Of a DNA stretch of 64,000 nucleotides, positions 32,148-41,889 are shown one piece after another (positions within the stretch are counted from its first letter, which is position 1; the number at the start of each line of letters is the position of its first letter). The translations under genes were made by a program, and so were the position numbers. The stretch is from Pyronema omphalodes. Its lineage: Eukaryota > Ascomycota > Pezizomycetes > Pezizales > Pyronemataceae. The DNA is taken from the NCBI GenBank assembly GCA_024516155.1, contig JAJJXM010000083.1, positions 1-64,000 of the forward strand, written 5' to 3'. The notes below the pieces were generated by a model that ran no database searches, was not told the origin of the DNA, and saw only the letters and a list, made by a program, of their open reading frames with translations.

Positions 32148-34052
32148 ATTCTTATTGATGTATGTATTTACAAAAAGTAACGGAATGCTTATTGATATAT
32201 GTATTTACAGAAAGTAGCGGAATTTTCTACTGATGTATGTATTTGCAGCTGGTGGGCTCTCCCTCTCCAACTGGTTTAGACTGGTCCGCACCGGGATTGT
32301 GGTTACTCGGGTGCTTGTGCAGGGTGTCGGTCATGCACGGAGATGTCATGGTTCCGATTCCGACAAGATGAGAGACAAAAATGCACAGTGCCAGTGAGTC
32401 AGTGACCACACAATCGCGTAACCAAATCAATCGCTTTCTTTCCGCAAGACAGGTAGCATGCTCATCATCTGGCGGACGATAGACAGGTTTTAGTTGGGTT
32501 GCATATTCTACAAAGAATTATTGCAGTCTGGATCAGTCAATTGAGCCTGGGAGCGGACTATTCTGTTCCAGTGCCACGAAGCGCGCCTTGTGCCCAGCCT
32601 GCCGTTCGCGTATCTCATACGCGCACTCAATGTCTGGAATAACCCTCGCGCACCGGACTTCTGCGGTTCTTACAAAGCGCACACCGGATCAGAATTATAG
32701 TTTTAATATTCCAGAAATTGTTTAAAAAAATGTGGGGTACTGTGTGGGTGGACCGTAAAAGCATGTCTAAGCAATCTGCTGTTGACCGTCTCCCCTAACA
32801 GATATACCGCAGACCAGTTGATAGACCTCATAGACGGGGTGTTTCGAGATCTACCGGGCGCTCACTGTCGTATAGTCGCGCCAGGCTGTCGAGCGTTGAT
32901 AGAATCGCTGTAAGACTTTGCTAAGCGTGCACTAGATAAATCCGCGCCGACTGTGGAACGCGCGCGAGCTCTGTTGGAGACTGGGAGGGGTCAAGGTTGA
33001 CTTGTTGTGTACGCCAGCCTCTGCACCTGGACTGAAATAAGGTGTATAAATGATATTCAAGCATTGTGTTGGGGATATAAGCTTATAGTCTCGGTGAGCA
33101 GCGTGAACTGCGTGAAAATACTTGCGAAGAAGTCGTAGACAGATATATGAATTATCCTGTGTTGACCGTATACTTGGGATATGAAGATGTTGTACAAAGG
33201 TGATAACACGAATATCAAGACACAATCTGCGTGATATGCCGTTGATGTCGAATCGGGAGTTCACAAAACATATACATAAAAGTCATTCCAACCAAAAAGC
33301 ATAAGCCCGCCCCGCAGCTTCTTGTATGCCGTCTAGGGCCTGCTTCGTTCATCTTCCCTCACTCTAAGCTTGGTTGAACTCTCTTGCGTGTTCTTTGCAA
33401 GATCTTCAGTATAGCTGAGTCAGTCAGCGTTCTTGGATCGTTTCAGACTTCAGTTGCCTGATTCCGAGACCCGGAAAGAGCATTCACCCGGAGGTGTCCT
33501 ACGATGTGCGAGTGATCCTGCATGTTTACACCCCTGTCAATCATCAAAACCCCCAACATTCGAGTGATATCGCAGTTAACAAATGTTGATCGTCGCAATC
33601 GATAATCTCTAATTCAATATCATCATATCAGCATTCTGCGTATGGTTCCCGAATCAAGAGTTGAATAATTCCAGTTTCACGCGTTGTTCCACTACTAGAC
33701 ATCACGTATCACTCGTTCCGATCTTCGTCGGACATGCCTCAGGCCTCCGTACAAGTCAACATCATCCAATGGATTATCGGTGAACTTGGGGTATAACCAC
33801 ATTGCTGTATGTAATGGATATTGACTGTGGATATATGGAGTCTGGTATAAGAAATACATAATGTGGTCATGCTTCATGGCCAGGACGCGATAAGTCCTAA
33901 GGGCGGGTTCAGCCGGTCGGCACACTCAAAAGAAGCCAGTAAACAATACAATCCTTCACCGTGATGACTATCAAGCAAGCTGTGATGTATACAGTGTGCC
34001 GAGAACGAGAGGCACCCAACTATTGCTATCTCAATCGACCTAACGCAAAAAA

Positions 34053-34103
34053 GGCCCACTTCTCTGCATGCCGACCACGAGGGTCAGAGCAGAAAAGTGG
34101 GCC
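34053..34103 (+). repeat. Conserved satellite hairpin, unit 6
   Basis: Both stem arms are identical to unit 1 while the loop has grown by 4 nt and changed (ATGCCGACCACGAGGGTCA). Stem conservation with loop change suggests the structure itself is kept. Confidence 0.85.
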
Positions 34104-34165
34104 AACTATACTGTCAGAATTAGAAGTCCATTGGGTGTCGAGATGAATCACAGATATATAGCAAA

Positions 34166-35201
34166 AGTGTTTTGGCTTTAACCAGACAGAGCTGGGCTTC
34201 TCCAAATTCCCATCGTCCGATACGCAACCGTGCGATTGGGGATACTCGCAACTTAATCGAGCGTTTGATGAAAAAACAACGCAAGTACAAAAAAAAAAAA
34301 AAACAAAAAAAAAACAAAAAAAAAACAAAAAAAATAAACAAAAAAAATAAACAAAAAAAATAAACAAAAAAAAAAGAGCAAACAAATAGCACGCAAACCT
34401 AAAATCTTGGCTTTAACCAGACAGCGCTGGGCTTCTCCAAGTTCCCATCGTCCGATTCGGCACTGTGCAATTGGGGATACTCGCAACTTAATCGAGCGTT
34501 TGATAAAAAAAACAATGCAATTACAAAACAAAACAAAGAAAATAGAAACCAAATAGCACGTAAACAGCAAACAAATATCACGTAAATAACAAATCTTGGC
34601 TTTAACCAGACAACGCTGAGCTTCTCCAAGTTCCCATTATCCAATTTGGCACTGTGCAATTGGGGATGCTCGCAACTCAATCGAGCGTTTGATGAAAAAA
34701 CAACGCAAGTACAAAACAAAACGAATTAAACGACAAATAAATAGCACGCAAAAGAAAAAAAATCTTGGCTTTAACCAGACAACGCTGGGCTTCTCCAAGT
34801 TCCCATCGTCCGATTTGGCACTGTGCAATTGGGGATACTCGCAACTTAATCGAGAGTTCGATGAAGAAAAGAACACAAGTAAAAAACAAAGCGACGCAAG
34901 TACAAAACAAAACAAAGTAAATTTCAAATGGATAGAACGCAAAAACAATCTTGGCTTTAACCGCTTCTCCAAGTTCCCATCGTCCGATTTGACACTGTGC
35001 AATTGGGGATACTCGCAACTCAATCGAGCGTTTGGTCAAAAAAGCCACGCAAGTACAAAGGAAAACAAAGAAAACAGCAAATCAACAGCACGCAAAAAAT
35101 AATCTTGGCTTTAACCAGACAAAGCCGGGCTTCTCCAAATTCCCATCGTCCGATACGCAACCGTCTAATCGGGGATGCTCGCAACTCAATCGAGCGTTTG
35201 A

Positions 35202-35244
<43 letters not shown>

Positions 35245-35340
35245 AATCTTGGCTTTAACCAGACAACGCTGGGCTTCTCCAAGTTCCCAATCTTCCATCG
35301 GCCAATTGGGGATACTCGCAACACAATCGAGTGTTTGATG
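34166..35340 (+). repeat. Seven tandem copies of the 100-bp satellite sub-repeat
   Basis: Core from TTGGCTTTAACCAGACAACG through CTTCTCCAAGTTCCCATCGT to GGGGATACTCGCAACTCAAT and CGAGCGTTTGATG. Copies start near 34,166, 34,407, 34,593, 34,766, 34,950, 35,105 and 35,248. Each core is followed by an A-rich linker of 40-140 bp; the linker before the seventh is a pure run of about 40 A. The fifth copy lacks about 14 bp of the core. Units 1-4 have only two copies each. Confidence 0.85.
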
Positions 35341-36000
35341 AAAAAGAAACGCAAATAAATATCAAATATACGGCAACAGTAAATGTCAATTATATGGTAT
35401 TATATGGCAGAATATGGTATTATATGGCAAAATATGGTATTATATGGCTCACTATGGCAGTATATGGCTGAATATGGCGGGATATGGTGGTACACGATGA
35501 CGGGGTGAACGTAGGGAATATATATTCACGACTTCGGAACTGCTTTTTCCGATTCAGCTGAATGGCCATGCCAAGTTTCCAACATTTTGACACGGAGGGT
35601 ATTGTGTTCCTGTGCCCGCTGTTTCAATCTTTGCTTTTTCGAGGGTCTGGGTCCTGATGACATGATCTGCTGATACCATGGGCCACGGCATTGCTTGCGG
35701 TATACTAAATACGCCGAATCGAGTTGGATCTATAGCGTGATGTTTTCTTCGTACCTGCTGTGCATCTGGGAATTGCGTGGACTTCAATCCTTCTTCCATC
35801 TTCCCTCTGTACGTGAGTCATTCTCAAACTCCTGCACTAGCTATCCGTGGAAGAGATTTCCGTACCCACCTCCTGCCAATACCTATTCCTTCTACTTTCG
35901 TGCGTACAATGCATTCGTATATCCGGTGTCAGGCTGCGATAGTGAATCGTCACACCGCTTTCTGATGATATGGGGCTTCACGTATCAATCAATGTCATCT

Positions 36001-37304
36001 CCGATACAGGCGCGGACATTTTGTGTGCGAATTCATGGCGTAGCGTATCGAGATTTGTCAACGGGTATGAAAATAATAATGCAAGACAAAAATGAATTAT
36101 AACTGTATCTTGCGTGGTGGTTATCGATTATCCTGGCTGAAGTGGGGTAGTTTCCTACTTCGAGTGACAAGTTTGGACCCCATCAACACTCACGCGGAAT
36201 GTCCATATGCTACAAAGTCAAATCCAAACATACCTGCCAACAAGAACTTTTCCACCTCCAACGTATGGCCACAATTCACTAAAAAGGTCTGTGAAAATGG
36301 CAAAATAAAATACTAGATTGTGCACAACACTGGTTATTGCAACAACCGCCAGCTCCCATCATCATCTAGAGAGGCTATCGCGAATCGAACCCCGGTTCTC
36401 AACAGCAACTGGAGATCAACGAAGGAACTTGAGCACTAGAAGCACCCCACTACTCGGCCAAACAGACTAAGGATGATTGTATGGGCATTTAGGAGCTTGT
36501 GACCTCGTTTTCCTTGTTGGCAGGGGTCGATTTGGACATGAGATCTGTTAGCAGGGTTTGAATTGGACTACAGCTGCTGAAAGCCCGGAGCATTGTCAAG
36601 CTTTTGAGCCTGACTAACCCAATGAGCTCTCGGGATTGGCATGGAGCTTCAGAATATTGCCAATTACAGCATGTTGCTGGGCGTCCCATCTTTCCTGCAG
36701 AACACTCTCCACTAACTAATTTGCAGTACTGGTACCCTCACATATACTTGCAATCGTACGGCTATCACCGTCCCCAGCAATCTAAATGCGAGTCCTTCAA
36801 CGAAGGTTGATACTACAACCATATTCCTCCGCACATTATCCTTCACTATTTCCCTTCCCGTTAAGACTCTAGAACTACTTTATGAGGGATGCATCTACAG
36901 AGAACGGATGAACTGCTGCTTGGTGTATCTTGAAGCCACTTCCTCACCTCTACCTGTTGTACTTCGTCATCGTCATCATCAAACTCGGCCTACACTTTGG
37001 CCCCCTCCTAACCCTTCAGGTACTGGCATAGCGTACTGAGCTTTTGTCACAGGGTATGATAATAATGATGCAAGACAAAGATAAATTGTTGTATCCCGAT
37101 CGGTAGGGGATGAATCTCTTAAGAAATATAATAAAATTCACACCCCTCGAATTTTGCACATTTACATCTCCCCTCGCGATAGTGTAACCTAATCCCGCTG
37201 CTCTACGCGTCCTGCGCGTCGTAAAGCGGCTAACACGCGTCGCTAGTGCGGGGCCCATCAGCGGGGTCAACCACAAGACGCGCGCATCAGCACACCATAC
37301 CACC
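36001..37304. other. Intergenic region left of COX18 with a decayed duplication
   Basis: No gene seen. A stretch of about 70 bp (36,040-36,108, with ATAATAATGCAAGACAAAAAT) recurs in diverged form at 37,024-37,092. Between them, on the minus strand, a tRNA-like pair of boxes occurs at 36,382-36,460 (see separate entry). The 3' 200 bp before COX18 probably hold its promoter, but I see no clear element. Confidence 0.5.
36382..36460 (-). other. tRNA-like remnant with A and B boxes
   Basis: The minus strand shows TGGCCGAGTAGTGGGG, like the A box of Leu/Ser tRNAs, and about 55 nt later GGGTTCGATTC, a near-perfect B box. The T stem, acceptor stem and anticodon stem do not pair, so this is not a working tRNA. 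It could be a tRNA pseudogene or the head of a tRNA-derived SINE. Confidence 0.28.
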
Positions 37305-38240
37305 ATGCCACCTCGCCTCCTCCGCCCTGCAATACTCCGTCCTTTGGTCCTCCGACCAGGCCATGTCCGCAATTTCCACTGTACCCGCCCCCAGGCGATC
37401 TTCCTGGACACAACCACAACGCTCTTAACCGATCTCCACAGCAGCACACATCTCTCCTGGTCGCTCCTCATCCCCTGCGCCGCAGTCACCCTCCGTGTCC
37501 TCTTCACCCTCCCATTAACGCTATATTCCCGGTCCAAGATGTCAACCATCATCTCGCTGCTTCCTCTAACCGAAGCAAGAACCCTGCACCACGCCCGGGA
37601 GCTCCGCGGTCAACCCCCTCATATCTTCGAATCCACGCTTCGAAAAGTTGCCAAAAAATCCCGGAACCAGTTATGGGCAAGATGGGGTTGTCAACAATGG
37701 AAACTATTCCTTCCGTTGCTTCAGATTCCTGTCTGGGTAGCAGCTTCCGCATCACTTCGTGCCCTGATGCCCGGTGCTGCGGATGATTCTATGGTTTCGT
37801 TTTTCGGTGGTTTGACGAATCCTGCGGAAGTTGCAAGAGAGGCTGCAGGGTTGGCTACGGAGGGTTTTGGTTGGGTTCAGGACTTGACTGCTACGGATCC
37901 TACGCTGGCGTTGCCCGTTATGTTTGGGGCGGCGGTGCTGGCAAATGTCAGGTATCAAGCATATATCAACCCGCCTCAGTCGACAAATGCAAAGAGGATC
38001 AGTAATGCATTGACCGTGATGACGGTGCCGATGTTTGTGGTTTCTTGTGGAATGCCAAGTGGATTGGTTTTGTATTGGGCGAGTTCGGCGATGTGGAGTT
38101 TGGGGCTTACAATGGCGCTACAGAGGTATAGGAAGTTGCCGGAGAAGGTTGGAAGATGTAAGGTCGAGGATTTGGAGGATGTGGATGAAGAAAAGAGAGA
38201 GGATGTTATGAAGGTTGTTGATAAAACTAGAATGTTGTAG
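37305..38240 (+). CDS. COX18: Cox18, mitochondrial inner-membrane insertase (Oxa1 family)
   Basis: A single-exon gene of 311 codons. Cox18 proteins insert the C-terminal domain of cytochrome oxidase subunit 2 across the mitochondrial inner membrane. The first 30 residues are Arg/Pro/Leu-rich without acidic residues (MPPRLLRPAILRPLVLRPGH), a good mitochondrial presequence. They are followed by FHCTRPQAIFLDT, typical of fungal Cox18. Oxa1-family features: first membrane segment around residues 50-75 with TLPLTLYSR, a charged matrix loop with RNQLWARWGC, then hydrophobic segments near 130-150, 200-215 and 230-265 (TVMTVPMFVVSCGMPSGLVL). The C-terminus is short and charged, without Oxa1's long ribosome-binding tail, which favours Cox18 over Oxa1. 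ATG in CACCATGCC context. Confidence 0.87.
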   Translation: MPPRLLRPAILRPLVLRPGHVRNFHCTRPQAIFLDTTTTLLTDLHSSTHLSWSLLIPCAAVTLRVLFTLPLTLYSRSKMSTIISLLPLTEARTLHHARELRGQPPHIFESTLRKVAKKSRNQLWARWGCQQWKLFLPLLQIPVWVAASASLRALMPGAADDSMVSFFGGLTNPAEVAREAAGLATEGFGWVQDLTATDPTLALPVMFGAAVLANVRYQAYINPPQSTNAKRISNALTVMTVPMFVVSCGMPSGLVLYWASSAMWSLGLTMALQRYRKLPEKVGRCKVEDLEDVDEEKREDVMKVVDKTRML

Positions 38241-38525
38241 TCGTGTACTGGGGATGGAAATACGGTACAGTCATTCGGGATCGGGAGAAGAGGCAGGTGT
38301 AAGATAATCAGTGCGACAGAATACCAATAGACATAAAACATCAAATAAGCTAAAGAAACAAGTATATAACATCTGGCTAAACTTAAGCCGCCTTTTAATA
38401 AGCTCTGCTGGTGTTATGTGGGACAAAATAAAGAATCCGCTCGAAGTAAATTTAAAGTACAATATTAATCATATACATGCTGTAGAATATAGCTACCTAA
38501 ACTAGCTCGACCCAAAAATCTCAAG
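38241..38525. other. Intergenic region after COX18
   Basis: AT-rich, no gene seen. From about 38,440 it resembles 41,815-41,885 (GCTCGACCCAAAAATCTCAA in both), so the duplication that carries the phosphatase pseudogene starts here. Confidence 0.5.
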
Positions 38526-39160
38526 TTAGTACCCACACAACTTCACAACGTCACTCGCACCCTCCCCGGTCAGGTCAGTGATAAACTTCACCGAATTCTC
38601 CAAGGCTCCATATTCAACTTTCCAAGAGAACTGCTAGTCATGACCTTACCGCCCCACATAACTCCCACCGCCTTCTTTCCATCCTTTTTCTTCCTCCAAA
38701 GTTCCACCGCCACCTCAGTCCCCATTCCCGGCCTACCAATCTCATCAATCTGCAAAGCTGACATGATCAAACTCATGCTTCATCATATGGCATTGCCATT
38801 GGTGATCTTCGACCGGAAACGCATTACTGGCATATGGAGTGCGTTTATGATAGCGATGCGTGACTTAGACATACTCTAATTGCTATTCCTGCAAATCTGG
38901 AACATGGTAAGTGGATGGATTGATATCCCTATGTGACATCTTGCATTATTGATTGTAAGTTACAATTTTTGTGGAGCGATCATAAACGAAGACATTGAGT
39001 CCCGGAGCTTCATGGGCGAAAGTCATGTTATGTTATTCGTATTAATGGCGCGTGGAGCTACTAGCAATCTATGAAGCGGCGCTGGCTTGACGCATATGAC
39101 AACCCGTGAGAGCGACTGCTAAAGACAGTGTTAGTGTTGTTTAATTTGGGCGCTTAACAT
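38526..39160 (-). pseudogene. Degraded acid phosphatase copy with an 840-bp internal deletion
   Basis: Diverged duplicate of the intact gene at 41,890-43,325. The C-terminal coding part is recognisable (MSLIMSALQIDEIGRPGMGT and KDGKKAVGVMWGGKVMTSSS). A 1-base deletion near 38,605 shifts the frame before the C-terminus. At 38,785-38,795 the sequence jumps from the region equivalent to 42,147 to the region equivalent to 42,992, losing most of the catalytic core. The N-terminal part (38,800-39,160) has many substitutions, often C to T relative to the intact copy, and the signal-peptide frame is broken. Similarity continues beyond the gene to about 39,300. Confidence 0.88.
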
Positions 39161-39855
39161 CTTATCTTGTCTTAAAGCGTTATTGTAAGTACTTAGGAAT
39201 TATTGTGATTTTATAGCTGCTTTCTCATGCTTTTCTTAGTCCCAGTTGTCCTGGATGTCAGGGTTTGAAATCACACATACATATGTATCTCGGCAATCCT
39301 GCGGGAGTTAAGTGAGGAAGCGCAACATGGATAGATGGGAGATGACAGGAGAAATTTACCCCCATAAATTACATCTAGTGATAAGTAATTTTTATTATCT
39401 TTCTTCCCTTCCAGTACTGAATGAACTGTGGCATAATCCGTCGACTGGGTAGTGTGGTACATACATAGATCCAAGCCACCTGATGAGACCCCCCCCAACT
39501 TCCTGAACCCATGATATCAACCTCATTACAAAAAGCAACACTCCAAGCATAGAGTAAACAACAAATAAGAAAAAAAAAGCAACTTCGTGTAAACGTAACC
39601 CCGAGTGGTACCTACATACTTCATGGTGCCATACTCAGCATAAGGCAATCTAGAAAAGAGTGCTACCTTAACAGTATCCTAACCCGATCGCCTTCCCACA
39701 CCTGCAAGGAGATGAAAAGAATTGGACATTCAGCTAGGTTCCTTCAAATTATCTTTCAACCTGTCATTGTAAGGTAAATCGCATGTTTTTCCTCCCACTT
39801 GTACGGGAGGAACGTATTTTGTTCCCCACACAGATTAAATCATGATTTCTTTCCA
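39161..39855. other. Intergenic region
   Basis: No gene seen. The first 140 bp are the duplicated upstream region of the acid phosphatase (compare 43,326-43,480). The remainder is unique. Confidence 0.5.
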
Positions 39856-40521
39856 TCATAACTTCGAAAGACTTCCCCACCAGCCGCCAACGGGATTTCT
39901 TCCAGCCCCAATCACTGCATTCCTAACCCCCTCGTTCTCCGCAATCGCAGCAACGGCTGTAGCCCCCACAACTCCGGCACCAACAACGGGAATCAAAACG
40001 GATCCTAGCATACCCAAGCTTTGAAGTATTGCGAACGCACTACCGGCTGCGACTAAGCCGCCGATGGTGGACTGCCAGGCGGCTGCGATTGACCCTGTTT
40101 TATATACATCAGTATTTTTACTCGGACAAGGAGACCTGGACAAAGCCGGGGCTGAAAAGCATAGATCTCTACCGGCAACCGGACCCAACGATCCAAACCC
40201 AACCGTAGCCAGTGGATTAGCTAACAACACGACCCCGATGACGAAGAAACCGGTATGCCACGGATGAGTTTCAATCCGGACTTTGATAGCCTCCAGAAAC
40301 TGCTCGCGAAAGTCTGCATCAGTAAGAGTATCGATAATCTTCCTGATCACTGGCCGGATATCAATGTGGCCTAGGGCATCCAAAGTAGTCCTAATTGCGG
40401 CTGTGAGAGGGCCTGGGTTGGCGGCTATGTATGCATTGATGATTTCTTCGGGGTTGCTGGTGCGGAGCTCACGGAAGTGAGGAGGGAGCTTTTCGACCGA
40501 GTTGGAGCTTGAGTTGGACAT
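39856..40521 (-). CDS. IFI6/ISG12 (interferon-induced 6-16) family small membrane protein
   Basis: Two exons, 40,521-40,173 and 40,094-39,856, with a 78-bp intron (GTAGAG...ACAG, branch-like ACTGAT). The intron length is divisible by three and has no stop, so unspliced reading gives an unlikely insert between GPVAG and GSIAAAWQST. The spliced protein has about 195 residues. An N-terminal soluble part carries IRPVIRKIIDTLTDADFREQ. It is followed by hydrophobic, Gly/Ala-rich segments (GFFVIGVVLLANPLATVGFG, GGLVAAGSAFAILQSLGMLG, VLIPVVGAGVVGATAVAAIA), the pattern of the IFI6/27 family. Fungal members are of unknown role; animal members sit in mitochondrial or ER membranes. The family call rests on pattern recognition. 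Confidence 0.75.
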   Translation of the reverse strand: MSNSSSNSVEKLPPHFRELRTSNPEEIINAYIAANPGPLTAAIRTTLDALGHIDIRPVIRKIIDTLTDADFREQFLEAIKVRIETHPWHTGFFVIGVVLLANPLATVGFGSLGPVAGRDLCFSAPALSRSPCPSKNTDVYKTGSIAAAWQSTIGGLVAAGSAFAILQSLGMLGSVLIPVVGAGVVGATAVAAIAENEGVRNAVIGAGRNPVGGWWGSLSKL

Positions 40522-41331
40522 GTTTGCTGTGGGCCGATGTAAAACAAGAAGTGGAGAAAAATGGAAAAGATGGAATGAAGGTGAGGTGGGCGAGAAGGAT
40601 GATGGAAGAGTGGCTGGGAGCTCAAATGCAGAGAGGGTTCAGATACGGATGGAGGTCATGCATGGAGGACAAAGCAATGTGCTACAGGTTTGGCTGGGCA
40701 GAAGCGTGTACGAAACCTGAATGCGGGAGCCGAGTGTTTCGCGCCGGAAGGAATCATTCAGTCAGGTCAGTCAGAATACTATAAGCAGCGTTGAACGTAT
40801 ATTCACCTCAAAGGGAATAGTGTCGGAAATACAGGGTGTGATGACGTCTTTTGTAGACTATTTAGACGGCTTTTACATAGACTGTTTATCATAATGGGGC
40901 CGGTTGACTGCTACCCTGGAACGCATCGGGGTAGGGTAATACCGGTAACCGTGGCAACCGGAACAGATTCGATGCGAAAACAACGAAATCACGTCCTGAA
41001 CGACTTTTCTCCTTGCTGCCGAGTCGCCTGGTGGCCCCACATTCCCCATTCTCCCTTCCAATCGTCACCCACTTCGCATCTTTAATATAATTTGTGAGGC
41101 AATTCAGCTATCAACGGCAGAACGGATCGAACACACCATCATGGCTCGCTCGCATGCTGCGAAACCTGGGACCTTGGCCGCATGCTGCAGATACAGTCGA
41201 AGATACTGCACACTGAGAGATGTTACATTGGGAAAGTACCACAATTAAACAATATTTCCCAAGCTGGAGGAGCCGCTCTCAGAGGAATTTGAGCAACTGA
41301 GGTTTTATCAAGGACAAGCTTGACACACTGT
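40522..41331. other. Intergenic region between the IFI6-like gene and the coiled-coil pseudogene
   Basis: No gene seen. It should contain the promoter of the minus-strand IFI6-like gene. I see no clear element. Confidence 0.45.
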
Positions 41332-41675
41332 AGGAGGAGATATATAAAAAGGATTTTGAACAGGTTCCAAGCAGAAAAACAGTTGAAAGCTGCCGAGGAG
41401 GATTTTGCCGCCACTGAGGCTGAGCTTCAGAGACTTCAGGAGGATATCAAAAAGCTTGAGGAGAAAGCATCTGAAAAGCATGGTTAGGCAGCAGAGGCCG
41501 AAGCTGTAAGTTCCATGCATCACAGGAGAGTAGCTAACTTGCAATACAGTTCCTTGCAAAGAAGAAAAACGAGCTCACCGAAGTCAAAAAGCCCTTTGAC
41601 GAAAAGCGTAACCAACTAAACACCAGTCGCGCACCCGAAATCGAGATGAAAGACAAGTTCGAACACAATCTGTGA
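41332..41675 (+). pseudogene. Coiled-coil protein fragment with a preserved intron
   Basis: The plus strand reads RFQAEKQLKAAEEDFAATEA, ELQRLQEDIKKLEEKASEKH, then a premature TAG (41,485-41,487) and AAEAEA. A 44-bp intron follows (GTAAGT at 41,506, branch GCTAAC, ACAG to 41,549), and a second exon reads FLAKKKNELTEVKKPFDEKR to a TGA at 41,673-41,675. Heptads and charged residues point to a coiled coil. The intact splice signals show that it was once a normal gene or gene end. I find no 5' part; the frame upstream has no convincing start. Parent gene unknown. Confidence 0.5.
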
Positions 41676-41889
41676 GGGAATATGACCCGTAAATTTCAAG
41701 CTGAAAAGATATTTGCAACGAATAATGTTTTCCATATCACTCGCACTAGAGCACCCTGCCTGAAAGGTACTAGTGTATTCAGATGCATCGGCAGTGTGTG
41801 GAATGTAGAAGCAGATTTAAAGTATAAAATTACAGATCTACATGTACACACTTTATATACACATACTAGCTCGACCCAAAAATCTCAAA

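Larger units (their letters stand above)
12156..36000 (+). repeat. Macrosatellite array, six head-to-tail units of about 3.5-3.7 kb
   Basis: The leader ATTCTTATTGATGTATGTAT recurs at 12,156, 15,731, 19,258, 22,785, 28,418 and 32,148, each time opening a long shared sequence. The two exact spacings are 3,527 bp (15,731 to 19,258 to 22,785). No unit holds a protein gene I recognise. The longest frames (200 and 239 codons, minus strand) are broken or missing in other units. The right end is diffuse: similarity to unit 4 fades after about 35,970. The array is interrupted by a half-LINE in unit 4. The orientation given is arbitrary. Confidence 0.92.
32148..36000 (+). repeat. Macrosatellite unit 6, diverged, with sub-repeat expansion
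   Basis: Similar to units 1-4 throughout but with many substitutions. It keeps the leader (32,148-32,250), the hairpin (34,053-34,103) and the TATATGG tract (35,380-35,490). Seven copies of the sub-repeat lie at 34,166-35,340. Similarity to unit 4 is traceable to about 35,970 (CTTCAATCCTTCTTCCATC and on), after which it is lost; the right boundary is approximate. Confidence 0.8.

Noticed and set aside
34166..35340. Tandem sub-repeats as a CRISPR array or as tRNA-derived SINEs
   Set aside because: The context is eukaryotic. The repeats are about 100 bp with A-rich linkers rather than unique spacers. No convincing A/B box or tRNA fold could be found in the core.
12156..36000. Array as rDNA or 5S repeats
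   Set aside because: No rRNA sequence recognised on either strand.
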